Positions 43,061-52,455 of a stretch of DNA of 64,000 nucleotides are shown here, piece by piece (the first letter of the stretch is position 1; the number at the start of each line of letters is the position of its first letter). A program made the translations under genes and the position numbers. A model generated the notes under the pieces. That model had not been told where the DNA came from. It was given only the letters and a program-made list of their open reading frames with translations, and ran no database searches. This stretch comes from an uncultured Bacillota bacterium (GTDB lineage: Bacteria; Bacillota; Clostridia; Lachnospirales; Lachnospiraceae), in contig CATWQE010000001.1 in NCBI GenBank assembly GCA_958352855.1, positions 1 through 64,000 on the forward strand, written 5' to 3'.

Positions 43061-44260
43061 CTATTCCACGCTATCGTTTTTCTCCTTCTGAAATTTCGCA
43101 CACAGGAAAATTCCCACCAGTAGCAAAACAGGAAATACCATAGCCACAAAAATACCTGTCTTTAAATTCTCACCGGCCAGACTGGAAACAGTTCCTACCA
43201 GGGTCGGCCCTCCGGAGCATCCAAGGTCTCCTCCCAGTGCCAGCAACGCAAACATGGCTGTACCGCCTCTTGGCAGAGCTTTTGCAGCTTTACTGAATGT
43301 TCCCGGCCACATAATTCCAACAGAAAGCCCGCAGACTGCACAGGAAATCAAGCTAAGAACAGGTATCTGAAACAAAGAAATTCCCAGATAAGAAGCAATA
43401 CAAAGGAGACAGCTCATACCCATGAACCGATCCAGTTTTATCCGGTCTCCATACTTTCCATAAAAAGCTCTGGAAGTTCCCATAAGGATTGCAAAAGCCA
43501 TCGGCCCTGCCAAATCTCCCGCCACTTTTGAAATCCCAAGGCCTTTTTCAGCAAAGGTAGATGCCCACTGACTCACCGCCTGCTCACTGGCTCCTGCACA
43601 GACCATCATAATCAGCAAAATCCAGAACAATTTCATACCAAACAACTCTTTCAGGCTGAGTCCCCGCTCTCCTTCTTCCATCAGGGAAGGAACCGGCACC
43701 TTTACAAATAGAAATCCATTTGCAAGTGGTACGAATGCCCACAGGACTGCCATGATTTTCCAGTTTTCAATGCCAAACACGAAGAAAAATACGGTAGACA
43801 ATAGTACTACGCCCACATGCCCCCAACAATAAAAGGAATGGAGCATGCTCATAGCTTTTTCCTTGTTATCTGACGGACATGCCTCTACAACCGGACTTAC
43901 AATTACTTCCAAAAGCCCTCCCCCAACGGCATACACCATAACAGAAATCAAAATTCCCGCAAAAGCGGAAGGCAAAACCTCCGGTAAAATTGTTAAAAGC
44001 AGTAATCCTGCTGCTGAAAGCACATGAGCTCCTATCATGGCTTTTTTATACCCGATTTTGTCTACAAATCCCACAGCCAGCAAATCAACCAGAAGCTGTA
44101 CACCGAAATTAAAGGTCACAAGCATAGTAATCTGTGACAAAGGAATCTCATAAGTACGCTGAAAAGTCAAAAATAATAAAGGTACAAAATTATTTACAAT
44201 GGCCTGTACAATATATGCGATAAAGCAGGCATTAATGGTTTTATTATACTGATTTTTCAT
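43061..44260 (-). CDS. Major facilitator superfamily transporter
   Basis: A 399-residue 12-helix permease. The start MKNQYNKTINACFIAYIVQ and the segment FVDKIGYKKAMIGAHVLSA (loop 2-3, D-x-x-G motif) are typical of MFS. Substrate unknown; several Lachnospiraceae members of this group are annotated as fucose-permease-like or YbfB-like without proof. It precedes the LysE gene and is divergent from an AraC regulator. Confidence 0.88.
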   Translation of the reverse strand: MKNQYNKTINACFIAYIVQAIVNNFVPLLFLTFQRTYEIPLSQITMLVTFNFGVQLLVDLLAVGFVDKIGYKKAMIGAHVLSAAGLLLLTILPEVLPSAFAGILISVMVYAVGGGLLEVIVSPVVEACPSDNKEKAMSMLHSFYCWGHVGVVLLSTVFFFVFGIENWKIMAVLWAFVPLANGFLFVKVPVPSLMEEGERGLSLKELFGMKLFWILLIMMVCAGASEQAVSQWASTFAEKGLGISKVAGDLAGPMAFAILMGTSRAFYGKYGDRIKLDRFMGMSCLLCIASYLGISLFQIPVLSLISCAVCGLSVGIMWPGTFSKAAKALPRGGTAMFALLALGGDLGCSGGPTLVGTVSSLAGENLKTGIFVAMVFPVLLLVGIFLCAKFQKEKNDSVE

Positions 44261-44376
44261 TTTTTCTTTTCTCCTTTCTTACTGGATTATATCCCATTCC
44301 GCCCGCAATGTCATTGCACATAATCCCATTATTATGGTACAATATCCCAAAAATCAGTACAGGAGAACACTGCCTT

Positions 44377-45279
44377 ATGAAACCGCAGCAAAATTATCCA
44401 CAAATTACAACCGATGAAACCTTACGGGAAACCGTTCAGCATGGTCTGGAAAATTTCCCTTTCTGCTATTATCTGGAAGATATCTGGGATTTTGATTTTC
44501 ATTGCATTGACTGGCACTGGCATCACGACCTGGAATTTATCTATGTAACGCATGGAACTGCTATCTGTTTTGCAGATGGACAAAGCATGCAGCTCCCCCA
44601 GGGTTTTGGCATGTTTATTAACAGCGGCGTCCTGCATCGGTATGAAGCAGCTTCCAGCGTTTTATTGCCGAATATTGTGTTTTCACCAACCCTTCTGGCA
44701 GATGAAAATAGCTTATTATATGAAAAATACATTGCACCAGTTCTTTCTTTCCATACACCTTTTCAGATTTTTTCTCCTGAAATCCCCTGGCAGAAAAAAA
44801 TACTGGAACTTTTAAAACAGATTTTTTCACTGTACGAAACCATGGAAAAGAATGAGAAAAAAGAATTGCGTATTGTTCAGATATTATGGCAGATATGGGA
44901 GCTTCTATTTGACTGCCTCCCACTTACCATTCAACTATCTGAAACCAAAAATTCCAGAAATGCTCAGGCGAGACTTCAAATTATGATGCAGTATATTCAT
45001 GAGCATTACCAAAGTCCCCTGACACTAGAAGAAATTGCCTCCAGTGCCCTGATTGGTAAAAGCTCTGCTTTACAGATTTTTCAATCCGGAATCCATCTTT
45101 CTCCAGTAGCCTATCTCATCCAGTATCGCCTGGACTGTGCTGCTCATCTTCTTCACGAAACCGAAAAATCTATTTCTTTCATTGCAGAAGAAACAGGTTT
45201 TTCCAGCACCGGATACTTCTGCCGAAAATTTAAGCAGCGTTATCGTATAAGTCCTGGTGAGTATCGAAAAAAACAGTAA
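44377..45279 (+). CDS. AraC family transcriptional regulator
   Basis: A 300-residue regulator with an N-terminal cupin (DWHWHHDLEFIYVTHGTAIC, then LPQGFGMFINSGVLHRYE) and a C-terminal AraC domain (EETGFSSTGYFCRKFKQRYR). The start MKPQQNYPQ was chosen over an earlier codon, with AGGAG about ten bases ahead. It is divergent from the MFS/LysE genes across a 116-base gap and is probably their regulator. Effector unknown. Confidence 0.88.
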   Translation: MKPQQNYPQITTDETLRETVQHGLENFPFCYYLEDIWDFDFHCIDWHWHHDLEFIYVTHGTAICFADGQSMQLPQGFGMFINSGVLHRYEAASSVLLPNIVFSPTLLADENSLLYEKYIAPVLSFHTPFQIFSPEIPWQKKILELLKQIFSLYETMEKNEKKELRIVQILWQIWELLFDCLPLTIQLSETKNSRNAQARLQIMMQYIHEHYQSPLTLEEIASSALIGKSSALQIFQSGIHLSPVAYLIQYRLDCAAHLLHETEKSISFIAEETGFSSTGYFCRKFKQRYRISPGEYRKKQ

Positions 45280-45281
45280 AA

Positions 45282-45332
45282 AGGATTTCAGGTTTCCCTT
45301 TTCTTATGGAAATTCCTGAAATCCTCTTTTTT
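45282..45332. terminator. Bidirectional terminator between the AraC gene and the DnaJ-like gene
   Basis: An 11-bp stem (AGGATTTCAGG / CCTGAAATCCT) with flanking A-run and T-run separates the two converging genes. Confidence 0.88.
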
Positions 45333-46287
45333 ACGCTGCGCTTCCTCCCTGTTTCCCCTTTAACAGGGCTTCAAATTCCTTCAGCTTCTTCCTTGCCTCC
45401 GGGCTTAGATTCTGGGGCACATCAATCTGAACAGTCACATATTGGTCGCCATGTACCTGGGGGTTCTTCATAGACACAATGCCCTTTCCTCTAAGCCTGA
45501 TTTTCGTACCGGACTGTGTACCCGGACTGATTTTGCACACCACCCGTCCGTTTAAGGTCTGTACCACTGCTTCTCCGCCGAAAACCGCGGTAGTATAGGG
45601 AATTCTCACTGTGGTATAAATGTCCAGGTCCTTTCTCTCTACTCCGGCTCTTTCCCTGACTTTAACCTTCAGCAATAAATCTCCTGTTTTGCCGCCGCCC
45701 TGTCCGGGCATTCCTTTTCCTCTTAGACGAATGCTTTTTCCAGTATCTATCCCTGCGGGAATTCTCACTTTTAATGATTTCCTGCTTCCATTTGTTTCTG
45801 TTAGCTGAATGGTTTTTTCACATCCATTCACAGCATCCATAAACTCTATTTCAATCTCTGCGTGCAAATCTGCGCCATCCTGCGGCGGTTCCTGGTAGTG
45901 AAAGTTCCCCTGGAAACCATTAGAATGAAAACCTCTGCTGCCAAAGCCTCTGTGAAAACCACCTGTAAAATCACTTCCAAAACTTCCGCCAAAGATATTT
46001 TTTAAGATTTCATCAAAATCCCCATCTTCAAAATGATATTCCTCATAGCTTCCATCTGGATTCTCTGCTCCAAAGCCAAACTGATCATATTGTTTCCGCT
46101 TCTGGGGGTCGCTTAAAACTGCATAGGCTTCGGTTGCCTCTTTAAATTTCTCTTCTGCCTGTGGATTGCCTTTATTGGTATCAGGATGATACTGTTTTGC
46201 CAGCTTTCTGTATGCTTTCTTTATGGCATTATCATCTGCTGTCCGTTCTACTCCTAAAACTTCATAATAATCTCTTTTTGCGTTCAT
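45331..46287 (-). CDS. DnaJ-family co-chaperone (CbpA-like, no zinc finger)
   Basis: A 318-residue type II J-protein. The J-domain (5-70) includes the HPD tripeptide in QYHPDTNKG. A Gly/Phe-rich linker (about 85-120, with GSFGSDFTGGFHRGFGSRGF) precedes two C-terminal beta-sandwich client-binding domains. The zinc-finger Cys repeats of DnaJ are absent, as in CbpA. It stimulates DnaK. It follows hsp20 by 87 bases containing a hairpin and is probably made from the same CIRCE-controlled transcript. Confidence 0.92.
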   Translation of the reverse strand: MNAKRDYYEVLGVERTADDNAIKKAYRKLAKQYHPDTNKGNPQAEEKFKEATEAYAVLSDPQKRKQYDQFGFGAENPDGSYEEYHFEDGDFDEILKNIFGGSFGSDFTGGFHRGFGSRGFHSNGFQGNFHYQEPPQDGADLHAEIEIEFMDAVNGCEKTIQLTETNGSRKSLKVRIPAGIDTGKSIRLRGKGMPGQGGGKTGDLLLKVKVRERAGVERKDLDIYTTVRIPYTTAVFGGEAVVQTLNGRVVCKISPGTQSGTKIRLRGKGIVSMKNPQVHGDQYVTVQIDVPQNLSPEARKKLKEFEALLKGKQGGSAA

Positions 46288-46329
46288 AGCTTTTTAATCA
46301 CCTCCGTTTTATGCCTGCACAGACAAAAC

Positions 46330-46355
46330 CACCCAGCAGGATGTCCTGCTGGGTG
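46330..46355 (-). terminator. Hairpin between hsp20 and the DnaJ-like gene
   Basis: A perfect 12-bp stem (CACCCAGCAGGA / TCCTGCTGGGTG) with a two-base loop, followed on the minus strand by GTTTTG. It is probably an attenuator making Hsp20 more abundant than the J-protein. Confidence 0.75.
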
Positions 46356-46374
46356 TGTAGCTTTCCCTGAAGGA

Positions 46375-46836
46375 TTATCCTTCAATGGAGATAAAATGTT
46401 TCTTTTCCTCAACTGGTTTTGCTTCTTCCTTCGGAACTGTAAATCTCAGGATACCATTTTCATATTTTGGATGGATATCCTTTTCTGTTACATGCTCACC
46501 TACATAGAAGCTGCGGCTCATGCTTCCTGCATAACGTTCCCGTCTGATATATTTGCCTTTATCATCCTGCTCATCCTTATCAAGACCCTTGGCAGCGCTC
46601 ACAGTCAGACAGCCTTTTTCAAGCTGTAACTGAATTTCATCTTTCTTAAATCCAGGTAAGTCAATGTCAACTTCATAGCCGCCTTCTGTTTCTTTTACAT
46701 CGGTTTTCATCATGTTTTTCGCATGTTTGCCATACAGTGCTTTGTCTACATCCGGAAATGCCGGAAATTCCGGGAATCTGAAGCCATCCATAAAATCATC
46801 AAATAAAGTTTCTCCAAAAATACTAGGTCTTAACAT
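46375..46836 (-). CDS. Hsp20/alpha-crystallin family small heat-shock protein
   Basis: A 153-residue small heat-shock protein. The alpha-crystallin domain (about 45-140) has DIDLPGFKKDEIQLQLEKG, and the C-terminal portion ENGILRFTVPKEE matches the A-x-x-x-n-G-v-L motif of the family. It binds unfolding proteins without ATP. Its start MLRPSIFGETLFDDFMDGF is typical of Clostridia members. A CIRCE element overlaps its promoter. It is the first gene of the transcript leading to the J-protein, linking it to the ClpB system. Confidence 0.95.
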   Translation of the reverse strand: MLRPSIFGETLFDDFMDGFRFPEFPAFPDVDKALYGKHAKNMMKTDVKETEGGYEVDIDLPGFKKDEIQLQLEKGCLTVSAAKGLDKDEQDDKGKYIRRERYAGSMSRSFYVGEHVTEKDIHPKYENGILRFTVPKEEAKPVEEKKHFISIEG

Positions 46837-46956
46837 AAGTCATATCTCCTTTCACAAATATGAAAACTATATTTTAGCACTATCGGAGATATCCGAAGTG
46901 TTGTGTTCTGAACCTTTGGATTTGGATTTCTGTTCCTCTTCCTTTGTTCTAGTTGT

Positions 46957-46985
46957 AATATAGCACGCATTATTAGCACTGTCAA
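46957..46985 (-). promoter_or_regulatory. SigA promoter of hsp20
   Basis: On the minus strand TTGACA (46980-46985) and TATATT (46957-46962) are exactly 17 bases apart, the same hexamers and spacing as at clpB. Flanking sequence such as TGCTAATAAT and CTAGAACAA is also shared. Confidence 0.9.
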
Positions 46986-46999
46986 CCCTTGAGTGCTAA
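46973..46999. promoter_or_regulatory. CIRCE operator (HrcA binding site) of hsp20
   Basis: TTAGCACTG-N9-GAGTGCTAA matches the CIRCE consensus at 17 of 18 arm positions. It overlaps the -35, so repression by HrcA is expected until heat stress. Confidence 0.93.
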
Positions 47000-47025
47000 T
47001 TTATTTGTGAAAAATCTGTGAACTT

Positions 47026-48492
47026 TTATTCTCCCGCATATTCCCAGGTTGCCCCGCCATCCTGTGAGCAAAAGACAATGCCCTCACTTTCTCCCGCCTG
47101 GGTAGTAACCAGCATAGTAAGCGCATCCCCTTCTTTTTGGGGCATGTTCATATAGTCATAATCTTGCAAAGTAAATCCATACGCTTCTGCTGATGCAGAC
47201 AGTTTTGTTACCTGTTCCACAGGCAGCGATATTTTTCCAAAGGTTGTTCCGCCATCTGTGGTTCGATAGATTTCGGCATGTGACTGCGAAGCTCCTGAAA
47301 GTCCGGCAAATCCCAGGTTTTCATCAATGAACCAAAGTCCCTGACTGGCGCCAATGTCTCCTGAAAACGGATCCTGGTTACACACTTTCCAGGTATTTCC
47401 GCCATCTGTAGTCTTTTTCAAAATATAGAATCGGCTTCCCGCTGCTGCATCTGCCACTTCCAACGCCCATCCCAGCTTTTCATCCAGAAAATAATACATG
47501 GTTCCGTCAGCCTGGTCTATGGTCCACATTTCTGCCTTTTGCGCCTCCTGTACCTGTTCTTCCTGACGCTTTTGGTCAAGTGATGCCTGGGGAATATACT
47601 CCGGCTCCATCATATAACGGACAGGCGTTACATACTCCTCCTCTGGAATATGAAAAGAAAGTTCAAATCCAAGAAATTCTCCTCCTCCCAAAAGCAGGGA
47701 AAAATTGCTGCTCCCCTCTTCTTTTCCATCTCCGTCTACATCTCCCTCCACATATTGCAGTCCATCTCCAGAAGCAAAAGAGCGGCGTCCACAGTACAGC
47801 AGCTCATAAACTGCATCCCCATAAGCGTCCTCCCAGACCTGTTGCTGCTCTCTCCAGGGCGCTTTCTCCAGCAGTTCCAGCATAGGCGCCAGACGCATAT
47901 CCTCCTCATATTCTCCCTGCTCTTCTCTGTTTATCCAAACTGTGATGGCTTCTCCCTTCTGTCTGTCATATTCCGCCAGATAGCTTCTCTTCTTTCCGTC
48001 TTTTCCTTTTCCATACAACATGGTATCCAGACTCTGAATTTCCCCATTCTTATCAAAAGATACCCGAAACTCTTGCGAAATATACAATTTCTCCGGAAGT
48101 TCCAGCGCCTTATCCAAATCTGTGAGGATGCCTTCCACACCGGATTCCAGGAAATTATCATGTTTCAGAGTCACCTTCTTCTGGTTCATCCACTCCTCTA
48201 TCTGCCAGGCAAGCGCCCCATTATAGGGAATTGCAGAATACACAATTCCCCCTCCAAAGTACAGCGTTCCTCCCACAAGCACCATCCATTCCAGCCAGAA
48301 CAGAAGGGTTCTCCTGGTTTTCTCAGAAAGCAGCCACAGTACAAGGCACACAACCGTTCCCGCGGCTCCAAGAAGCAACAGCGGCAATCTGCTTCGTATC
48401 ATACCCACCCGACAGAACAGACGAATCTGGGACAGGGTAAACAAGTAGCAGAGCAAAAACAAAACACCAAACAATCTACGATTTTTCTTCAT
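47026..48492 (-). CDS. Membrane protein with C-terminal Asp-box (BNR-like) repeats, attached to Bce module 2
   Basis: A 488-residue protein. Three hydrophobic segments lie in the first 105 residues, then an extracellular region. Asp-box motifs (TTDGGNTW, TTDGGTTF, SQDGGATW) in the last 125 residues suggest a partial beta-propeller of the BNR or photosystem-assembly (YCF48) type. DVDGDGKEEG near residue 250 looks like a calcium-binding loop. Its start overlaps the permease stop by four bases, so it is made with the transporter. No known Bce component has this form; function unknown. Confidence 0.75.
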   Translation of the reverse strand: MKKNRRLFGVLFLLCYLFTLSQIRLFCRVGMIRSRLPLLLLGAAGTVVCLVLWLLSEKTRRTLLFWLEWMVLVGGTLYFGGGIVYSAIPYNGALAWQIEEWMNQKKVTLKHDNFLESGVEGILTDLDKALELPEKLYISQEFRVSFDKNGEIQSLDTMLYGKGKDGKKRSYLAEYDRQKGEAITVWINREEQGEYEEDMRLAPMLELLEKAPWREQQQVWEDAYGDAVYELLYCGRRSFASGDGLQYVEGDVDGDGKEEGSSNFSLLLGGGEFLGFELSFHIPEEEYVTPVRYMMEPEYIPQASLDQKRQEEQVQEAQKAEMWTIDQADGTMYYFLDEKLGWALEVADAAAGSRFYILKKTTDGGNTWKVCNQDPFSGDIGASQGLWFIDENLGFAGLSGASQSHAEIYRTTDGGTTFGKISLPVEQVTKLSASAEAYGFTLQDYDYMNMPQKEGDALTMLVTTQAGESEGIVFCSQDGGATWEYAGE

Positions 48493-50579
48493 ACTATATT
48501 TCTATTTGATACCTCCACATTTCTTTTAAATCCAACATAAGTAGCAACAAAATAAAGGGCATAAATCCCAAAAAACAATCCAAAGGAAACTGCAAAATAC
48601 CCAATGACAGATGCTTCTACGCCTGTGAAAAAAATAAATTTGTGACTGATAAACATAGATATAATCCCACTGATTACCCCTGCCAGCAGCGCCGGACAGA
48701 GATAATAGCCTGTCAGTTGTTTCCAGATAATCTTATCCACTTCTTTTTTGTTTAACCCCAGTTTTTTCAAAACTTCATACCGAAATCTGTACTTTGCAGA
48801 ATCACTGAGCTGTTGTACAGCCAACACCGTAAACGCTACGCACAGAAATACCAGGCCTATATAGAAACAGGGAAATACAATACTGGAAAGGGTATACTTA
48901 ATCTCTGGTACGAGATTGTCTCTCACCAGATTTTTGGAATAATAACTCACTACACTGTCACTTCCATACCCGGTATTTCCCTTTGGCTGCTTATCCCCCG
49001 CATAAGCCTCCTCTTTTTCCTCCATAAGCGCATCCAGGGACTGCTGCAAATCTGCTGGAGCTTCCCCTTTTATATCAACTGCCAGTTCCCCATAATAGGG
49101 CTGCATCTGTTCTGCAGCATCATCTGGAACTATAATAATGTAATCTGCTCCATTATGTCCATCCTGAGCGAAAGGTTCTGTATAAAAATCCTGAAAAGAA
49201 AGCTTCCTTCCCTTCACTTCTATCCTGAGATTTTTGGAAAAATCTCCGGTTTCTTTATAAATCCTTTCCTTCATATGAATGGCATACTGTTCTTTTCCAA
49301 GGGTAATTTTCTCATATCCCAGCATTTCCCGTAAATGGTTATAATCAGATAACTTCATATAAGTATCATAGCTGCAATAAGTTCCATTTTCGTGCTTCTC
49401 TACTTCTTCCCTGAGCGCCTTCTCATTTGGTGTCCCATCTGGATTCTGATACATGGTTCCAAAAGTCTGCAAATGAGTATACAGCCATGCGTTCACCTGC
49501 GCATCCTGATTCTCATAAATCAGATACCGATAAGCTTCCCGAATTTCTGTTTTTTCTTCCAGTACCTTCCGCTCTTTTTCAAAAGAATCCTCTGTGTCAG
49601 AGCTATATACCTGCACATCAAAGGGAAATTTATTTTTTAACATCTGGTTCTGAAAATCTCCGAACATAAATGCCACCACACACCCCAGAAGAGCAATGGT
49701 AAACAGGGATGTCAGCGTTCCCATGGTAAATTGCATGGCTCTGATTTTAGAAGAAAACTGCCTGAGCAAAAACAGATTCGCACCCTGATAGATTCCCTTT
49801 CCCCGTTTCCTGATATAACACACAATCCAGGAAGACACACCCACATAAAACAGGTAAATCGTCAGTACAAGCCCCACCAGAAATCCCACAATTTCTCCGG
49901 TATCACGAATCACACCACGAAACATCCACCATGCAAAAATCCCCATAAACACCAGGGATACTGGCAGCAATATCCGCTTCCAGGCTTCATGAGCCTCTCT
50001 GTTCCTGTCATTTTGCCGGTCTGCATTCATTAATCCGTAGATACTCATTTTCTTAAACCGTCTCCTGCAACGCAGCAAAGCCAGAAGATAGCAGCCTCCA
50101 TAGCAGCCGGCGGTCATCAAAATACAGTTTCTGTTATACTCTAGATGAAAGTGATAATCCATCTGTATCATATGATACAAAATGGATAAAATCACCTGCT
50201 GCAGCAAACCTCCCAGAATCAGCCCAATTCCAAAGGCCAGAGCGCCCAGAAGTATATTTTCCCTGATATACAATCTGGAGATTTCCTTTTTCTTCATTCC
50301 AATAAGAAGGTAAATACCAAATTCCCGGCTTCGTTTTTCCAGCATAAAGCGCACCATATAGTGAATCAGCCACGCCACAATCAGCACCACAAAAAAGGTT
50401 GCCAAACCAATAATTGCTCCCATAATGCCCGCCGATTCAGAGCTTTGCTGTATGTCTTTAGAAAACAACACTGTATTAAAGGCAAACATCAATGCAGTCA
50501 CAAAGGTCATAGTGAGTAAATATACCAGATAATCCTTCACAGAACGTTTTACATTCCGAAACGCTAATTTCCCCAGCAT
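48489..50579 (-). CDS. BceB-type FtsX-family permease (module 2)
   Basis: A 696-residue permease opening MLGKLAFRNVKRSVKDYLVY with about ten helices and a large extracellular domain at roughly 310-570. It is a paralogue of the module 1 permease with the same architecture but clearly diverged sequence. Its start overlaps the ATPase stop by one base. The Asp-box protein gene overlaps its end by four bases. It should sense or remove a cell-envelope antibiotic. Confidence 0.88.
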   Translation of the reverse strand: MLGKLAFRNVKRSVKDYLVYLLTMTFVTALMFAFNTVLFSKDIQQSSESAGIMGAIIGLATFFVVLIVAWLIHYMVRFMLEKRSREFGIYLLIGMKKKEISRLYIRENILLGALAFGIGLILGGLLQQVILSILYHMIQMDYHFHLEYNRNCILMTAGCYGGCYLLALLRCRRRFKKMSIYGLMNADRQNDRNREAHEAWKRILLPVSLVFMGIFAWWMFRGVIRDTGEIVGFLVGLVLTIYLFYVGVSSWIVCYIRKRGKGIYQGANLFLLRQFSSKIRAMQFTMGTLTSLFTIALLGCVVAFMFGDFQNQMLKNKFPFDVQVYSSDTEDSFEKERKVLEEKTEIREAYRYLIYENQDAQVNAWLYTHLQTFGTMYQNPDGTPNEKALREEVEKHENGTYCSYDTYMKLSDYNHLREMLGYEKITLGKEQYAIHMKERIYKETGDFSKNLRIEVKGRKLSFQDFYTEPFAQDGHNGADYIIIVPDDAAEQMQPYYGELAVDIKGEAPADLQQSLDALMEEKEEAYAGDKQPKGNTGYGSDSVVSYYSKNLVRDNLVPEIKYTLSSIVFPCFYIGLVFLCVAFTVLAVQQLSDSAKYRFRYEVLKKLGLNKKEVDKIIWKQLTGYYLCPALLAGVISGIISMFISHKFIFFTGVEASVIGYFAVSFGLFFGIYALYFVATYVGFKRNVEVSNRNIV

Positions 50580-51334
50580 TATGCCTCACCTCCTGTCAAA
50601 GACAGAACATCCAGGATTTCATTTAAAAATTCTCTTCTTGTTTTCTCTCCACGAATCAGTTCATGGAATATTTTTCCATCCTTTAAGAATAAAATCCGTC
50701 CGCAATAGCTGGCTGAAAAAGCATCATGGGTTACCATAAAAATGGTTGCTTTTAGTTCCCTGTTCAGCTTCGTAAAGGTTTCTAAAAGAGTCTGCGCCGC
50801 CCTGGAGTCAAGAGCCCCTGTAGGTTCATCCGCTAAAATCAGTTTCGGATGATTCACCAGGGCTCTCGCACAGGCGCATCTCTGTTTCTGCCCTCCTGAA
50901 ACCTGATAAGGAAACTGATTTTTTACTTCTTCTATACCAAGAAGCTTCAGCATATCCTGGCACTGCTTTTCAATAACGCTTTTCTTCTCTTTTCTGAGAC
51001 TCATTGCAAGCATGACATTTTCTTCCAGAGTAAGCGTGTCCAGAAGATTATATTCCTGAAAAACAAAGCCCAGATTTTTCTTCCGAAACTCAGCCACCTG
51101 ATCCTCTGACAATTCCGTAATATCCGTATTCTCATAATAAATATGTCCTGCGGTAACCCGGTCAATAGTAGAAAGCATATTTAAAAGTGTGGTTTTGCCA
51201 GAGCCGCTGGCTCCCATAACCCCTACAAATTCTCCCTGCTCTACCGTAAAACTTACCCTGTCCACCGCTTTTGTTACGGTTCTTCCTGTACCGTAATATT
51301 TCTCAATATCACATACTCTGATATACTCTCTCAT
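50579..51334 (-). CDS. BceA-type ABC ATP-binding protein (module 2)
   Basis: A 251-residue ATPase with Walker A GASGSGKTTLLN, signature VSGGQKQRCACARA and Walker B LILADEPTGALDS. It closely parallels the module 1 ATPase. The preceding 92-base gap holds a minus-strand TATAGT (51377-51382) and, 44 bases upstream of that, a regulator-like box. Confidence 0.93.
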   Translation of the reverse strand: MREYIRVCDIEKYYGTGRTVTKAVDRVSFTVEQGEFVGVMGASGSGKTTLLNMLSTIDRVTAGHIYYENTDITELSEDQVAEFRKKNLGFVFQEYNLLDTLTLEENVMLAMSLRKEKKSVIEKQCQDMLKLLGIEEVKNQFPYQVSGGQKQRCACARALVNHPKLILADEPTGALDSRAAQTLLETFTKLNRELKATIFMVTHDAFSASYCGRILFLKDGKIFHELIRGEKTRREFLNEILDVLSLTGGEA

Positions 51335-51426
51335 GATTTTTCCACTCCCTTTTGACTTACAGTTCTTTATGCCCTTACTATAACAAGTTTCCTGTAAGCC
51401 TGGTATCAGTTTTCCTTTCTCTTATC

Positions 51427-51440
51427 TTACAGTTTTGAAA
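51427..51440. promoter_or_regulatory. Candidate response-regulator box of module 2
   Basis: TTACA-N4-TGAAA, nine of ten positions of TNACA-N4-TGTAA, overlaps the stop codon of the kinase gene. It lies 44 bases upstream of a minus-strand TATAGT, nearly the same distance as the perfect site in module 1 (43). Confidence 0.55.
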
Positions 51441-52437
51441 GATAACTGCTTACCGGAAAGAAAATCTGAACCTCTGTGCCACACTTTTCCCTGGATTCAA
51501 GCGTCAGTTCCAGCCCCATCTTCTGGCAGAGCTTCTGGCACAGATACAGCCCCATTCCTGTAGAACGTTCATGAGTACGCCCATTACTTCCTGTAAATCC
51601 TTTTTCAAAAACTCTTTTCTGCTCTTCTTTTGGAATCCCTGCTCCATTATCCCTTACGCTAAGAGATACCCCTTTCTCTGTGGAAGAGGTAAAAATCCAG
51701 ATGTTTGCTCCTTCTTCCTTTCTGTATTTCGTACTGTTCAGTATCAACTGATTTAAAATGAAAAGAATCCATTTTTTATCTGTAGATACCCTGTGAGGAC
51801 AATTCACTTCCACCTGAACCCTGTTCTGAATCAGATAATATTTATTCCTTCCCAAAACTTCTCTGGCGACTTCCCCCAGGTCTGTGTCCTGAAGCTGGTA
51901 ATCCTTATATACCGCTCCAAGTCTGGCATAATACAATGCCATTTCCACATAATTCTCTATTTTCTGGTTCTCCTGGCTGATATTTCTGGTCACTTCATCC
52001 CTATGATTTTCACAGGACAGGGCTATACTGGTAATAGGCGCTTTAATCTCATGCACCCAGCTTTCAATATACTCCCTGTAATCCTTCTGTTCATCCTCCA
52101 TTTTCCGAAGACTTTCTATAACAGCTTTGTTAGAACGTCTGATAAATTCCCTGTATAAGCAATCCTCCAGCTTATAGGAATCCGGCATAAGTTCTCCTAA
52201 TAGATACCGCTTGTCCGCCTTTTCCAAAATCATTTCTATTTGCCGGAAATACCGCCTTCTGCTGTAATATTCCCATAAAAACCATGAGACAAATATTCCC
52301 GCCCAGACCAGTAAAATTACCCAGCAAGACTCCAATGGATAGCCTGTAGCATACAGAAATCCTGTAAGCAGTATCATGGAAAAACTCTGAACAATCACCA
52401 GTAATATTTTATCCTTCAGGTAGTCTGTAAACTTCAT
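51427..52437 (-). CDS. BceS-type intramembrane-sensing histidine kinase (module 2)
   Basis: A 336-residue kinase, the same length as module 1, with two N-terminal helices (about 10-31 and 37-56) and no sensor loop. The phospho-accepting His is H129 in ESWVHEIKAPITS. The ATPase domain has LILNSTKYRK and DNGAGIPKEEQKRVFEKGFTG. It starts 18 bases after the regulator gene ends. Confidence 0.92.
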   Translation of the reverse strand: MKFTDYLKDKILLVIVQSFSMILLTGFLYATGYPLESCWVILLVWAGIFVSWFLWEYYSRRRYFRQIEMILEKADKRYLLGELMPDSYKLEDCLYREFIRRSNKAVIESLRKMEDEQKDYREYIESWVHEIKAPITSIALSCENHRDEVTRNISQENQKIENYVEMALYYARLGAVYKDYQLQDTDLGEVAREVLGRNKYYLIQNRVQVEVNCPHRVSTDKKWILFILNQLILNSTKYRKEEGANIWIFTSSTEKGVSLSVRDNGAGIPKEEQKRVFEKGFTGSNGRTHERSTGMGLYLCQKLCQKMGLELTLESREKCGTEVQIFFPVSSYLSKL

Positions 52438-52455
52438 TTCTTCCTGTCCTTCCCC

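Noticed and set aside
47650..48540. Plus-strand ORF of 296 residues
   Set aside because: It is antisense to the Asp-box membrane protein gene, which has motifs, membrane segments and coupling to its operon; the antisense frame shows no domain.
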